Positions 1-13,094 of a stretch of DNA of 64,000 nt are shown one piece after another (the stretch's first letter is position 1; every line of letters begins with the position of its first letter). The notes under the pieces were generated by a model that saw only the letters and a program-made list of their open reading frames with translations, was not told where the DNA came from and searched no databases. The stretch is from Mauremys mutica (lineage: Eukaryota; Chordata; Testudines; Geoemydidae): positions 28,352,282 through 28,416,281 of the forward strand of contig NC_059089.1 in NCBI RefSeq assembly GCF_020497125.1. Direction: 5' to 3'. Made by a program: the position numbers and the translations under genes.

Positions 1-976
1 AGTGAGAAAATCTGTACAAATTTCTGATGTAAACTGCAAGGCAAACTTTAGTGCAATGAATATTTGAATTGTGACACATAAGATAACATGCAAGCGTGAT
101 TAGGAAAGATGTTTGGAAATCTGTAAATGACAAAGAAACCATCAGATTTTGTAGCAGAGTCCCAGGATAATACAAGGTTAGGGCTGTAATCAATATTCTG
201 CCATATCAGAGATTTAAAAAACAAACAAACAAGAGGCTGTGACTATTTCAGCAAAAATTCACTCTGGAGAACAATCAGAGAAACACTGTTAGTCCCATTA
301 ATCTGTGGGGTTTAACATTTGAAACTTCTGGGCTCTATACCATTCCCCTTCATGCCTAAAAGGCAGTAACTCATTTTTTAAAAGGACCACAAGCAGGATG
401 TCACATAGTAAAAACTAACAGGTCTGTTTTATTAGAAACTAGATGATGCAGTATGTTCTGCATCTATCAAAGGCAACCAAACCTTATACTCAGGGGAATG
501 TCATGAACCTTTACACAGCAGCATGTCAGATACTCTTGACATGTTCTGCCCCTCTCTGAACAAGAGGGTCAATAAACAAGGGAAACAACAATCCACCTAC
601 AGTGAACTTGGTTTGGTGTCTTCTGCTCTCGGAGTACTTGATACTAACTTGTACTTCTTGAAAGAAAAATAACCTTTGGCTGGACCAAAAAAAAAGAAAA
701 CTTTGAGGATTAAATTTCAGAGCCTCCCAGCCTCTGTCCCAACCCCCCACCAAAAGTTGAAATGATTTGTGTTCCAGGGTCTGTGACCCACGGAGGCATC
801 TAGCAGCGGAGAAAGGAAACATTTGGAGTTCAGAGGGACAGTGGGTATAGATGACCAGCGTAAGACAATGCAGATGTTTCAGATCATGAGTTCTCTGGCA
901 ATGACAGGAAAATGCCTCCAACAGACCTGCTGAGTTGGCTCTCATCTTGGTTGGGTGGTTTTGTTTTGGTAAGTTT
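1..976. other. Unique-looking non-coding DNA
   Basis: No gene or recognisable repeat is seen. Open frames here are short and lack family resemblance or codon-like bias. The stretch is AT-rich with A/T runs, typical of vertebrate intergenic or intronic DNA. Confidence 0.5.
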
Positions 977-992
977 CCCCCCCCCCCCGCCC
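977..992. repeat. Poly-C tract
   Basis: Twelve consecutive C bases are followed by GCCC. This is a simple homopolymer tract whose length is prone to sequencing error. Confidence 0.9.
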
Positions 993-1151
993 TTAAATAT
1001 AGGGATACCAGGTCCTGGTTTTTAAGTTTTTAGGATTTATCAGGAAGAATCCATCTTATTTGCTGGATTTGAGAAGTAAAGTCAGCTTTTAAAACCCTCT
1101 TGCCATGTCTCCTATGAAATACACCCAACTGGTGGCTGTAATGATGTGGAC

Positions 1152-1197
1152 AGGCTGATCCTGTTCCCACTGGAGTCAATGGCAAAACTCCCATTGT
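1152..1197. repeat. Partial palindromic MITE-like repeat
   Basis: The sequence holds one arm and the centre of a short palindromic family common in turtle DNA: 'GGCTGATCCTG', then 'GAGTCAATGGCAAAACTCCCATTG'-type central sequence. The second arm is missing, although a separate 'GGCCTGATCCTGCC' lies just downstream at about 1209-1223. I infer a truncated or rearranged copy. Confidence 0.4.
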
Positions 1198-2816
1198 GTG
1201 TGATACACAGGCCTGATCCTGCCTCATAGTTCGGCCAGGGGCATTGCTGCTAGAAGGTTCTAATCTAGCCCTGTATAAAAAGGATGGGGCACTGTTCCTA
1301 GCATCGAGGGGGACCCAGTGGAAAGAAGTGTCTTTCTGCCTGTATTTGAGAGAAAACTGCCATTTAGAAAAGGCTTCTCAGGTTTGAATTTTTTTTCTTC
1401 TTTCTCATGATGAAATGGAAACCATGGCAATGAAATGTCCCAGGGAAAGAGGGTAGCAATTGCTACTCTGCAGTGAAAGAGCCCAGCTAATGTTTTACAA
1501 ATACATTTATAACACAATGCTATTTTTATTTACTTTATTTATGAGAGATCCTTTATTGCCGCCCTCTGTCGAGCTTTGGGGGAGAGGACAGGCAGGTACA
1601 ACGTGGTCATCTGCAAAGTTCTTTCACCTGGCTGGCAAAACTCCAGTCAGCAGGGTCACAGGCCACTTTGGCACGCCAGGGCTGCAGCGTGAGTTTGAGG
1701 AGCCAGTGAGGGAGTGAACTGCAGCTCAGCTTTCAGAAAGCTGGATTGTTCCTGGTAAAAGTGTGGCGTTTGAGGGCATGGTCCTGGAGTCTCTTCACAT
1801 GCAGTGCTTCATCGAAGTCAGTGAGGGTCTGCTGGTGGCCTGGCTCCAGGATCCGCCCCAGGAGAAATACGAGGTTGCCCTCTTGTTGCCTATGCTTATT
1901 ATTTGTAGGCCGTGTTTGGGGGTGGGGGACAAGGCAGAGAAGCATCCTCTTCCTCTTTCAGCTGGCAACCATGGGAGGGGAGGGGAGAACTGGCAGCTGT
2001 ATGCTCACCCTGCACGAGCAGTGCTCCTGGCCAGAACAGAGGAGCCTGGCTGTCTTTCCCTCCCTACAGTCTCAAGTTTACAAACCTTTATACCTAAGAG
2101 AGAACAAAATAAACAAGACCCCTGATTCCCCAGAGAAACTGATCCATATTATTCAAAACTCATTGGGCCTTTCCATGCTTTTCCTGCCCTCATAACAGTC
2201 TGTCACATTACGAAGCACATGGTGCATTTGAGATGTAAAAACCTCAGTACATGCCCCCTAATAACTAGGCTGTCCTGCAATAAAAACAAATGCTAACCCA
2301 CCAAACCCCCAGAGCCCTAGTGGTTTGTGGCTGGGTCTTCGCACCAAATGGCATGTTTGACTTTTGCAGTCCTGCAACTGCTATATTGGCAATAATCTAG
2401 TGCTGCCACAATGCTCTGCTTTGCCAACGTTTAATTCACGTTGGGAGCGCTCCCTCTGAAATTGACCCTTAGACGCTGTGATCGGTATTCATATGAGGGA
2501 AGTAGACTCTCACTTGTAGCAACTGAGATGTGTTGAGCAAAACAATCAGCTAGAACAAAGAGCAGTTTGTTCCACAGCGAATTCTGCCATTTCCACAGCA
2601 GAAATTGCCAGGTGTTTCCCAGCAGCAGCCAACCCTCCAGGGCACAACCCTACAGGCAAGATGAGGTTCTTTAGCCACTGGCCACATTGGGGATGGCGCA
2701 CAGCGTTTGGTAGCAGCTGTGACACCTTCCCTGCTGCCATGCTAGTGGGGTGCTAGGCTCACATAGTTCTTATGCTGAGAGCAAAGCCTGCTGCTGTTCC
2801 GTGCACAGGGTGCGAG
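1198..2816. other. Unique-looking non-coding DNA
   Basis: Apart from the short repeat arm at about 1209-1223, no gene or repeat is recognised. Overlapping short frames on both strands around 1.7-2.2 kb have low-complexity composition and no known domain. Confidence 0.45.
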
Positions 2817-2839
2817 CCCCCCCCCTCCCCCCCCCCGCC
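2817..2839. repeat. C-rich simple repeat
   Basis: Nine C, one T, ten C and then G form a simple C-rich tract. It could form an i-motif or, on the other strand, a G-quadruplex-like run, but nothing around it suggests a promoter. Confidence 0.85.
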
Positions 2840-5800
2840 ACCTTCACCTACACAGGCCTGGGCCTGACCTTGATTTATTTCAGGGGGGTGGAGAGGTTTT
2901 GCTCAGCTCTAGCCATGACCAGTCATGTGACCAGTTTGGAAAAACACTTCCTCTTGCACCTCCCATCCTTTTACTTTTGTCTATTAGACAGAGGGAGAAA
3001 CTCCGCATTTGTAAAGCGGATGGATTCCAGTGCAAGGAGAGAGGGTGTGAGAGACCGTGCAGTATCCTAAACAGTGGAGCTGCTAAATAAATACATGGGA
3101 CATCTCCGCATGCCACACTAGCCTCTCACCTGGTCTGGTGCCAAAGAAACACCTGCTTTGTGCTCCTCTGTTTGGCAGGTGAGGAAACTGCATGCAGAAC
3201 TGAAGTAATAAATCTTGGTGGGGTTGGAAAGCTCTGGCAGGTGGTGCGGTTTGGACCTGGGCTACAGCCGGTGGCAAAGCCCCCACCCACAAGTTTTTAA
3301 AAAGCAGCACATTGTACCAACAGCAAAGCAGCACAGGCTGCCAACGGGATGAGTAGGAAAGCAAATCCAGATCCTGTATTTATCTAGGTTAAATCTTAAG
3401 ACCAATAATAAAACTCAGGTGCATATTATAGGGTCTCTTTTAGCGATGTGGGTGGCAATTGGGTATCGGTTATTCCCTTCTCACGCGCATGAGCCAGCAA
3501 CGCCGCCATCCCCTCTCAGAGCTCCAGGGCATTCTGCCAGGCTCAGAGTTAGTGGTGGAAGAATCATTTTGTGATGAAGCAGTTACAGCTGACACCCAGG
3601 AGACAGGCATCTCACAAGAGCAAACTGCCTCATTGCATTAGCCATTGTCATCATTCCTGTCAGCTGTGTGAGCAGCAGAGGTGGGCTTCGCAGCTTACAT
3701 GGCTGGTCAGCCCAGCACCTTGCCCAGGTAGCATGTTTCAACATTTCATCATTTGACACTATATCGGTAGGGTTTCTCTAAATGCTAGGAGGAAAAGTCC
3801 CCAGCCAGCTGCAGAGTGACTGGGTGAGGTGACAGGCTAGGTTGTGCCGCTGGAATTGGATTTCCGAGGACTGCAGAATTCAGGAGGAGCAGGCCTGTCC
3901 CGTGCAGCTCTGAGACTCGCCCCTGAGCTGGGCAGAGGGGTGAATGATTGGTTCCAGGGAACGTAAATCCCAGTCCAGCTCTTCTCTGCAGCTCACTGGA
4001 AAGGCAAGGATGTCTCAGTTCCTGAGTGAGTTGCACAATTATAAAATAAGGGGCTGTGTAATTCCAGCAGTCAGCTAGCTCCTCTTGCTGTGCACACATC
4101 GCGCTTCAGTGCAATACACCTCAGGTGACATCCGGGGCCAGATCCTGCCCTGGGTTGCGCTTTGCAGCCCCACTCACTCCACTAAGGGCACGGTGTGGCC
4201 AGTAGCCTTCTCACATGCAGCATTTGGGTGCAATCTTCTCTGAATGCCCCTTCTGCCCCGCCAGGAGTGGCACCAAGCAATCCTCCAGCCTGGCACTTCT
4301 GCTCAGTTGAATTTAATTTGGTGTCTTCCACTGTCTGTTCCCAGTGTCTTGCAGAGAAGCATTAGAACCTTCTAGCAGTGACAAATGTCGTCTTTTTAAA
4401 AAATGTGTCCATTTACAAACTGCTTCTCCAGTTTTCTTCACGTTTTGCTAGAAAATTTCTCCTTCCCTCCCTTGTGATCAAGTTCTTCTCTGAGCTCTGT
4501 CTCTGCTAGAAAAAGGGCTAGAAAATTGCTTTTCCTTTAAAGGAAAGTGGTAACTCTCCACTGATGGGGTGCCCAGCTTTTAAGCCCATAATTTCTAATG
4601 AGCTATTCTGATATTACTATTTAAAATGCTAACTTTTGACGTGAGCTTTGGCCCTGTATACTAGCTTTAAACTAGATGGATCCCGTAAGCTTTCTCGCCC
4701 ACTTCACAGCTTTCGTTGGTTGGTTGGTTTGTTTTAATGCCAGAAAGAGTAAAAAAAAAACGTTAGAAGACTATGTGGTTTCTGGTGAACACCTCTATCT
4801 TTAAGAAGTCATAATTAAGAAAACCTATGTCTGATTTACTTCTATTTTGGTAAATAATTCGACCTCCACCTCCAATTTTGTCTGTCATTGTTAGAACCCA
4901 ACATGGGGCTCACAGTGGTAACTGAGATATGGCCAGACATCAGTCAGTCTCTGGACAGTTATGGTTGGAAGAGCATTAAAAAGAAACAAGCTGGGTAACT
5001 ATATGCTGGAAGATATGCTTTAACCTTTCTAAAGCAAAGTTTTTCAATAACGATTATGTTTAGAAACAAATCGTCCCAGTTTTCCATCTCTGGGCTGTTC
5101 CGTTTAAAGCCAAGCTACAGTCTGGGTTCCCTGAGTACAGTCCATGCAGTATTCCACTGGGCCTCTGAGACCTGAGGGAAACAAACTAGCTACTTCTAAA
5201 ATGCTGCTGAGTTAGCAGCAACACTCCTGAGCCCAACATGGCCTCCGAGTACCATCTCTGGCAATCAGCTGATTCTTTAGGTCATATGCAAATTAAAAAC
5301 GCATCTGCCTTCCATATGTCCCAGATACACCACTTACACATGTTTTTTGGATGTATTATCTTAATCATACTTATTGGCCAATCCAAAAAAATTGGAAGTT
5401 TAAAATGTTTTCAGATTCATAATAATATAAAACTAACAGCTACAAAGCAAATGAGCCATGTGCCTCACTCCAGTTGTAGTGTGCAATTATGATGTGCATT
5501 TAGCGGTTCTATTTCTCAAATGGAGTGAAATCTGTAGACAACAACTCTCTATCTCCGGTATTTTTCTTTAACAGAGATCTAAAGAAAAATTAATTACACT
5601 TCTTTGACTGATTGTTATTCCGCTGAAGTATGGTTCTAATCCTTATTAACATTCTCTAAAGTCATGCATGAAATATGACTTTTGCACCACACTCTGTGGC
5701 ATATGTTTTCTCTTTCCAGTGTATTTTTCAAACTATCTTCAACCCTCACTGCTGTTCATTATTTTAAGATAGGTTTAAAGTTTGCCACAGTCTCAAAACT

Positions 5801-6745
5801 GATCCAGTGCAGAGCATTGCAAGGAAAAAAATGACACATCATTCTGGTCATGAACACAAATTGCTTCTGATTATTTAGCTTTGAATGTTCTCCCCATACT
5901 GTTTTTATTAAAAGTCCCAGTATATTTACTCTTGATAGTGTCTTCAATTAAGTTAAAAAGGGTCCATTTTCTATAGCAGTATGTAAAGAAAATAGTTGTT
6001 ACAACCACAAAATTACCGTAAAAACCTGGTTCTAGTAAAATACTACTTCAGTTCAACAACCACAGCACGAAGTTTGCTGTTTTCTTGTAAACTTTCCAAC
6101 CCTTAGATAAACAGACTCGGTATCTTCACAAAGGAAGAAGCATCTTCTCTTTGTCTGAGGATGGTTTTACAACCCTCTGCAAAATACAAGCTCCCTTAAC
6201 AAGAAATTCAGTTTTTAAACCTTGTTAATTATGATCTGAAATTTAATTTCTTGACCCTTTGGTTGCACTGAACTTTGCTGCATGAAAAATGTTGATAAAT
6301 TGATAAGTATCTTTGGGAGAGCTCTTCGGATCTGTACGTTTGCTTCCTTATGAGCATAGTTAATTGAAATTGCAAATACTCGGAAGGAAAGTCATTAACG
6401 CATACTGTGACTTCAGCGAACAGATTGGTGGGAATGTTTTAATTTCCCTTTGAAGAATGAATGCTGTAGGAAATGCTGTAAGTTTACAAGTTTTGGAAGT
6501 TACTCTTCTGCTCTTTTCAAAATAACTAATTCCTCTTTTGAAAATATTGTCTACAGAAGGTGTGATGTCAGGATTTGTATAGTACAAGGGCATGACTGGA
6601 TCTAACGTGTCTGGAACTCAGGATATTCCAACTTTCCACAAATTACTTAAACTCCTTGGGAAAGCCCACAAGCTCCTCAGTCATTTTCCAGTTCAGACGT
6701 TTTTACCTGATGGTTAGGAGTCAAAATGCTGACCAGGGTTGTGGG
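2840..6745. other. Unique-looking non-coding DNA
   Basis: No exon or transposon is recognised in about 3.9 kb. A lone 'GGGCCAGATCCTGCCC'-type motif at about 4134-4150 resembles one arm of the palindromic repeats found elsewhere in the window. From about 4.8 to 6.6 kb the sequence is AT-rich and unique-looking. Confidence 0.45.
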
Positions 6746-6779
6746 GTTTGTTTGTTTGTTTTTGTTTTGTTTTGTTTTG
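6746..6779. repeat. (GTTT)n/(GTTTT)n microsatellite
   Basis: Three GTTT-type units grade into about four GTTTT units. This could be the decayed poly-A tail of a minus-strand retroelement, but no element body is recognised beside it. Confidence 0.85.
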
Positions 6780-7882
6780 CTACTATATTTCTTTGTAGGA
6801 GTCTTTGTTTCTATCAGTCGCTGAGCTCAGAAACAGGAACCACAAGGAAGGTACTTGCAGAAACAGAATGGTAAAAATCAAAGAAAGAAGCAGGGCCATG
6901 GACCAGGCTTGTCGAAAAACAAGTTAATCCCCTTTTTAAAAAATAATAAAACCAGGCAGGATACTAATATATTTGTAATGCTGTAGCCATTCTTCAGCTA
7001 ACAGCAATTACAGAGTGTCCCTGAATGAATATTTCACATGGCAGAGGCTATAAAGCTGTTTGTACTTTGAAGGCAATGGGGTATGGAGTGAAGGACTGTT
7101 TGAAACATGTCACTTTGAACTGCGATTGAGGGTCCCATGGAGTTGACCACCTCCATCTCCTCCCATGTTCCCTCAGAAATCTGGTTCCAGTCTGCAAGCC
7201 CTGGAGCCAGTTTGAGAGTCTGGTCGAGTGGCCCCACTGTGAGATGTCAGGCTGATAAGTGAAAGTAGAGACTTACTAGTGAAGATCAAGAGTTAACTGC
7301 TTGAACTGAATCTCTTAATATGTGGCAGTAGTTCAGTATGATAACAAAGGGGGTTTCCTGCCTGGAGAGACAGATGCTGCCTGTTCAGAGAGCTGCCTTA
7401 CATTTGAAGTCCCAGCATATGCTCTAATGAAGGCCATTCTGAGGCTTCAGTAGATTGAATCGCAAAGAAATTCAGAGGGGCAAAAAAACCCTGGTTGCAT
7501 TTGCAGGATCTTTATGAATTAATGTTTTTATGTAACCCACAAATAGCAAAGCTGTCAGTGAGAGAGGGAAGTTTTATAGCACCCTTTCTGTTCCGAATCA
7601 GAGCAGTCTTGTGGTTTAAGGTTTAATAAAATTCCTGGCAAGATGACCAGATAGGTAACGATCCTGGCAGAGCTGAGAAGGGGACGTTGTGAAAACACTG
7701 TAATTGCTCATGGAAAATATTTAGACTGTCTGAAGCTATTAGCATGTCTATGGGTATAGTGCTAGGTACTGTACCAACATAGAGAAAATGAAGGACTCTC
7801 TGCCCAAATAGGTTGTGTATTTACCTTCAGATTATCGAGAGTTTCAGTGTGAACTAATGGACATAATTCTCTGAAATGTTGC
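6780..7882. other. Unique-looking non-coding DNA
   Basis: No gene or repeat is recognised. Short frames here show no family features. Confidence 0.45.
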
Positions 7883-7901
7883 TGTGTGTGTGTGTGTGTG
7901 T
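7883..7901. repeat. (TG)n microsatellite
   Basis: About nine and a half TG units are followed by an imperfect TCTGCGCGTG extension. Confidence 0.9.
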
Positions 7902-10666
7902 CTGCGCGTGCCTCTGGAAAAGAAGGCAACTTTGGAATGAGAGAGAGAGACCAAGCAATCAAGGTGTTCAGACAACACGGTGATGGGCAAAGAGTAAAAT
8001 TGCACACTGCATGTTCTGAGCAGAGAAGATGGGGAAATGGAAAACGTTTCTCATGGGTTTTCACTTTAACTGTGCTTTCATGATGCTTTTGCATTTTCTT
8101 GCTACAGATGTCCAATGGTTTTACTAGAACAAGCACTTGCAAAATGCTATTTTTAAATTTTAATCTTAGAATATTAATCAAAAGCAAATGACAAATTGTG
8201 CATTCAGGTCTGATCATTTCAGTTCCAGCTGTGCTGGTTAGTGACCCAAGTTATCCAATCAGGGAATGGACCCAGTGCTTTGTAACTCATGTAGTTGATG
8301 AACACCGTGTGAATTTGTGAGGTAGAATAAACAAATATTTACAGGGTGATGTCGGGGAGTAATTCTGATAGCGAAACAGATTTTATGAAGATATTTGTGA
8401 ATAATTTAAAATAATAAATTGAGAACCCATGACCAGCTCCTGGGCACTTTGTAACAGAAGGGGAGGTGAAATTTGTCAGATAAATGATTTGTCTTGAGTG
8501 ATGTGCTCAGTGACAGGCTTGACGAGAGCGAAGTGCACATTTCTCAATTGGTTTTAATTTGGGTGCCAACAGTAGGTAGCAGTGCAATGCTGGCAGGCAG
8601 CTAAAAGCTGATGCGGATTGGAATAAATTAGAGCTTAAAACGCCAGGTTTTTCCTACATAAAGGCTTAAAAATATTTTGCTTCTTGTTTTGAATTTGGGT
8701 CACCTAATGCTGGGAGTTTATACAGGTTAGATTCATACTTTTAAATTTCATGGCCAAATTTTTCTGACATCTCCAGTAATTCCACTGAAGCCATGTAAAG
8801 TTTGTGCATCTTTATCTAACCTAGGCCTTTCAGAAGGAAGCTGCTAGAAGAACGTGAACTCTTCAAACCCGTGATAAAAGTGGTGTCATTAAGGATAAAT
8901 ACAGAGCAGCATTTAATAGCTATAATTAACATATGCGGTTGTTTTAAAGGAATAGGAACTGGCAGTGTGTCCCATTTTGAGAAAAAAAGAGCTTTTAACT
9001 TGATTTATCTGAAGAACTTTGTCCTGTACGTTTACTTATTTGAAAGGGGGAATTCAAAACCTCAGGGCCATTTCATGCTCGGGCTGAACACGACATTGGA
9101 ACAGGCCTGATTCATGCAGCCAGTACATGTTGCTAAGTGTCCTGTTATGAGTAATGGAGCTAAACTGTCATGTGAGCTCTGAGCTAGGGCTGTGGGCTGT
9201 GTCCACCATCCATCTTTCCAGAGAGAGGAAGACAGGGACAGAAATGTGCTCATTGATGTGTCTGTTTCACAGAGCTGCACCTTCCTGCAGTGCAAATTCC
9301 AGGCTGCTTTTATGTGACAGACAGAGAAATGCTGACACTTCAGTATTGTTGTTTTAATCAGGTATCAATGATAAAATATTTTATTCTGGGTAAAAATTCT
9401 GGATAATGGGATTTGTCATCATACCCTGATGAAGTGAAAGTAAATGCTGTTGCTTCTGAAAGTGAAACTCATTCATAGTAACTACAGCCGGGTATTGAAC
9501 TCCAATAGTTTGTACTTACAGGTCTGTCTCTGGTATTCTGTACAGCAAGAGGACTGTACTGCTGATGGTACTCAGCCTCCAGAGCTCTTCACACCTTGGG
9601 CAGGAGCGTCTGTATAGGAGGCATTTAGCCAAATGTACCATTTAGTGCAGGCTTCAAATAATGGGAAAACGTCCTTATGATCTCGTCCAGTGCCAGCTCA
9701 CGTCACATGCGTATGCACGGTCTGTAGAAGGACATGAGGAAGCTGGAGCATATCCTCACTGTGGCATCCTGAAAGAGCCCTGCAAGACGCCTGTTCCTAA
9801 TGCAGTTGCTCCTCCTGTTTTGCCAGGAGAAAACACGGCTTGGACGTGCTGCCGGGGCGGTGCCAGGTGATGGACGAGCTCTAGAGAGCTGTCAGGCTAA
9901 GAGGAGAAAACCCAGTCCTCTGCCCGAGGAAACGGGACCGAGGTTCTGGATGTCACTTGCGGTTACAATGTACTCAGTTGCTCTGGAGCATCGAACAGGG
10001 AATCCTGCAAACCAATACATATTGGTATTGTGACCTGTGCCTGTGGCCATCTGATCATTTGCCCTAAGAGTTTCTTTGGCACTAGTAGAAAATTGTGGGG
10101 GGAGGTCATGTATTATCAGAGAGATCTTTTGCGGTACAGCTTTGCTACCTCATCTTTCGGTTCAGCAATCTGCAAACCCTGCTGAAGGAGAAGCATCCCA
10201 GAAACCCTTGCTAACCCTTCAGTTGAGAGGTTGTGGCAGAGAGTGGATCACACAAGCTCTGAAAGGCGAGTGCACCAAAGAGAACTCCTTGCAATGTACT
10301 TTACAGCGAGACTGCCTGCTGGACAGATAGAATGTGCTGTGTTTGTGTCAGTCATTTCATGCTAGTGGGTCTGTTAACCACACAGAATAGGAAAGTATCC
10401 ACTGACCAGTGAGAGGAGAATCAGGCCTTTAAACCTTTAGGATAAAGTCATCCTCAGATAGCAACTGGACTCCAACTGAAATCTCTTCGAAGCCATGGCC
10501 ATGTGATACAGTGCAAAGACTGCGGGGAAAAATGCAAGCTTCAGAGATCCCTGTCTTCGTTATTTCTAATGCAACAGTGTCCCCATAGCACTAGGCACAT
10601 TGCATCAAACAGGCATGAATTTCAGGAAGACTCGCTGTCTATCTGCGGTCCTTACATGCAATGTTA
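7902..10666. other. Unique-looking non-coding DNA, possible conserved block
   Basis: No exon is seen. The part from about 8.27 to 8.7 kb is AT-rich, repeat-free and carries several 'TTTAATTT' or 'AATAAATTAG'-type motifs. It has the look of a conserved non-coding element, but only alignment could show this. A fragment at about 10565-10600 ('CACTAGGCAC') may be a relic of an old dispersed repeat. Confidence 0.4.
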
Positions 10667-10862
10667 CCTGGGTCTCTGGGCACCTCACAAAACCCCGCTG
10701 AGGTAGGGCAGTGCTGTTATCCCTGCTTGGCGATGCGGATCTAAGGCACAGAGAGGTTAACCAAGGTCACACAGGGAGTCTGTGGCAGAGTAGAGAATTG
10801 AATCCTGGTCTCCCAAGCCTTAGGCTGGTCTCTTAACCCCTGGACTGTCCCTCCTTTCCTGC
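10667..10862 (-). repeat. MIR/CORE-SINE relic
   Basis: Read on the minus strand, the copy follows the MIR order. It has a degenerate tRNA-like head with a B-box remnant (near 'GATTCAATTCTC'), then 'CTGCCACAGACTCCCTGTGT', 'GACCTTGG', 'TTAACCTCTCTGTGCCTTAG', then a purine-rich 3' part with 'GGGATAACAGCACTGCC'. The family is an ancient tRNA-derived SINE of amniotes. The copy has many substitutions and small gaps and is certainly immobile. Confidence 0.7.
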
Positions 10863-11390
10863 TTCCACTTAGCCAGGGGGGATGAAGACAAGCCCTTTTC
10901 TTCCCTCATCCTCTCCGATGCACTTGCTCCTCACATCCTCCAGCAGCCCAGCCAAGCTTAGCTTCATGCCAGCTGCAAATCCCTCTGCAGGCTCCACAAA
11001 TCAGGTTGCTGCATGCACACTTTGTTCAGGGAGCCTCTCTGCTATGTGAAGCTGCTGGGAACACAAAGGAACCTCTGGGTCTTGGTTTACCAGCCAGCGC
11101 CTGCTGAGTCTAAGGACACATTATCTTCTGATACATGAGCCTTCAGGGGCCCACCAAGAGGCCCCGGCAAGGGCTGCCCCGAGAGGAAAGAGATGCCATC
11201 ATTCTGCACTGAATGCTTGGGTGCTGAGAGAGACCCTAGGAGAAGGCTCTGCCGGAGGAAGCCGGTTGGAGTTCGTTGCAAACCCAGGGTTTGGTTTTTG
11301 GCCCATCTCTGATCTCAGGCTGGTGCACTCAGAGATGCAGAGAGCAGAACTTGGGAGCAGAAGAGGATGCAGAAGCTTTCTTCTCCTGCA

Positions 11391-11441
11391 TTCAGTTCCC
11401 AATAGCATAACAGCTCAGCTGCCATGCTATTGGGAACTGAA
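11391..11441. repeat. Perfect 18-bp hairpin
   Basis: The arms at 11391-11408 and 11424-11441 are exact reverse complements around a 15-nt loop. The arm begins 'TTCAGTTCCCAATAGCAT'. It does not match the MITE families recognised elsewhere in the window. A transcript would fold into a stable short stem, somewhat shorter than typical pre-miRNA. Confidence 0.85.
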
Positions 11442-12884
11442 AATTCCTGGGCAGGCCACGCAGGGACAGGTGGGGGATGTCTCTGAGCAGGGAGAGTTTG
11501 TTGAGGATTTCATACTGTCTTTGTTTCATTGTCTGGTTCTTTATGTTTACATTTAATGGAAAATGTATTTCTAGCTTAACCACCCATGCTGCGAAGTGTG
11601 TTTGAGCCTGACTTGGCACAACTTCTGTGAGCATCACCCCAGGCATAAGGCAGGTGCAACCACTGTTCTCCCAAGGGGCTTGGGACCAGCCAGCACAGCT
11701 CCCAGTGGCATAGCAGGGTTGCTTGGGTATATGCTGAGCCAGTGACTCTCTAGACATTGACACTGGCAGGACTCTTGTGGAGCCCTTGTGGCAAATTAAA
11801 GCTTCCTTCTGCAGCAGAAACACCATCTGTGCCTCCCTTTGGTGACTCCACACTGGACACTGCAGCCTCCAGCAGGGGTAAGAAGGGGAGTGCATTTTGC
11901 TTGAGCACATGCATGTACACACACACACACCGCCAGTGGGGGACGAATACCTCTGAGAAGATAGAACTTAGCTACCTAAAAGTGAGGCCTTGCTTAACTT
12001 GTGATATTGCCGATTCTGTAGTGGTGGAAGCCCTAATACAATTTTGACAGTAGAAGCACTGGCTGTCCTGGAGCAGAGAGTCAGAGCCCCCAATCTCGGC
12101 CCTGGGCAGCTGCTCTCGGCCCCAGGTGGCTGACAGCGGAAAATCGAGAAAAGTATTAATGGGCTTTATTCCTGTGAAGAATAAGATCTGTTATTACTTC
12201 TCCACAATTTTCCATGGCTTGTCCACAACTCAGCCACAATTTTTTGACAATCATCCCACAATTCAAGCAGGGCCTTACTTATAAGGGAAAAGTTCCAGAC
12301 TGAGTGTGCTGAGCGTCACCCCTTGCAGCTGTTTCTGTTGCCGTGTCCTGCTTCTTTTCATGACACATCTCTGCTGGGGCTGGATCGTCTGTAAGAGAGA
12401 AAGCGGACTCCTTTAAAGCCCAGCCAACACCCAGCACACTATCCTCGGGGCAAGCTGGCATCTGATCCTTGTCCTGAATCAGCATTTCACTGGGAAGGCT
12501 TCCATGGGCGCAGTGCTTAACAGGTGCTGCCAGTATGCTGCATGGGGATGAAAGGAACCATGTACACGTGTGTGACCCTGCAGGGCTGAGTGTGGAGGGA
12601 TGCTGGCCTGGGTTCGCGCGCTCAGAGCGCTTGGCCGTATAGGCTGAATGTCAGGCAGTTCGTGACAATCTCTGTCTTGCCTACAGAAACTGTTGAGCGA
12701 ATTAGTATCACTGCGTTTACATTCTGGTATGTCCAGAGCACACGAGGCACTGCCCTGACCCATGGGAGGAGTTCACAGCTGAGAACACAAGAGCATGCAG
12801 AAAGGGAGAGAATCCCAATAGCTACACTTATATAACCGTGGATGCTTTTGAATATTCATTTAGACATCTGCTGTCTTTGTGATG
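11442..12884. other. Unique-looking non-coding DNA
   Basis: A short (AC)n run lies at 11917-11930. Otherwise no gene or named repeat is recognised. Confidence 0.45.
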
Positions 12885-13093
12885 CCCTGGCTGCACACGC
12901 CCTGTCCTGGTGTAAGTTAAAGTGGTGCAGCCCTCGCTAGTGTGGACACAGTTATTCCTGTGTAAAGATGCTCACTCCTGTTCAGGAAGGGGAATAAATT
13001 GTACGAGTATAAAGCTCTTTCATAGAGATGTAACTGTACCTGCATTTACCATTGTACCAATAGAACCCTACTGGTATAAAATCGTACCCTAGC
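12885..13093. repeat. Probable aged short inverted-repeat element
   Basis: The sequence holds motifs of a dispersed non-autonomous family of turtle DNA, such as 'CTCGCTAGTGTGGACAC' and 'ACTGGTATAA'. It ends immediately next to the hAT relic that begins at 13095. Terminal repeats are too eroded to define exact ends. Confidence 0.4.
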
Positions 13094-13094
13094 C

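Noticed and set aside
11392..11928. 178-residue open frame on the minus strand
   Set aside because: No recognisable family or domain, and it overlaps the hairpin and a CA repeat; vertebrate single-exon genes this size without similarity are unlikely.
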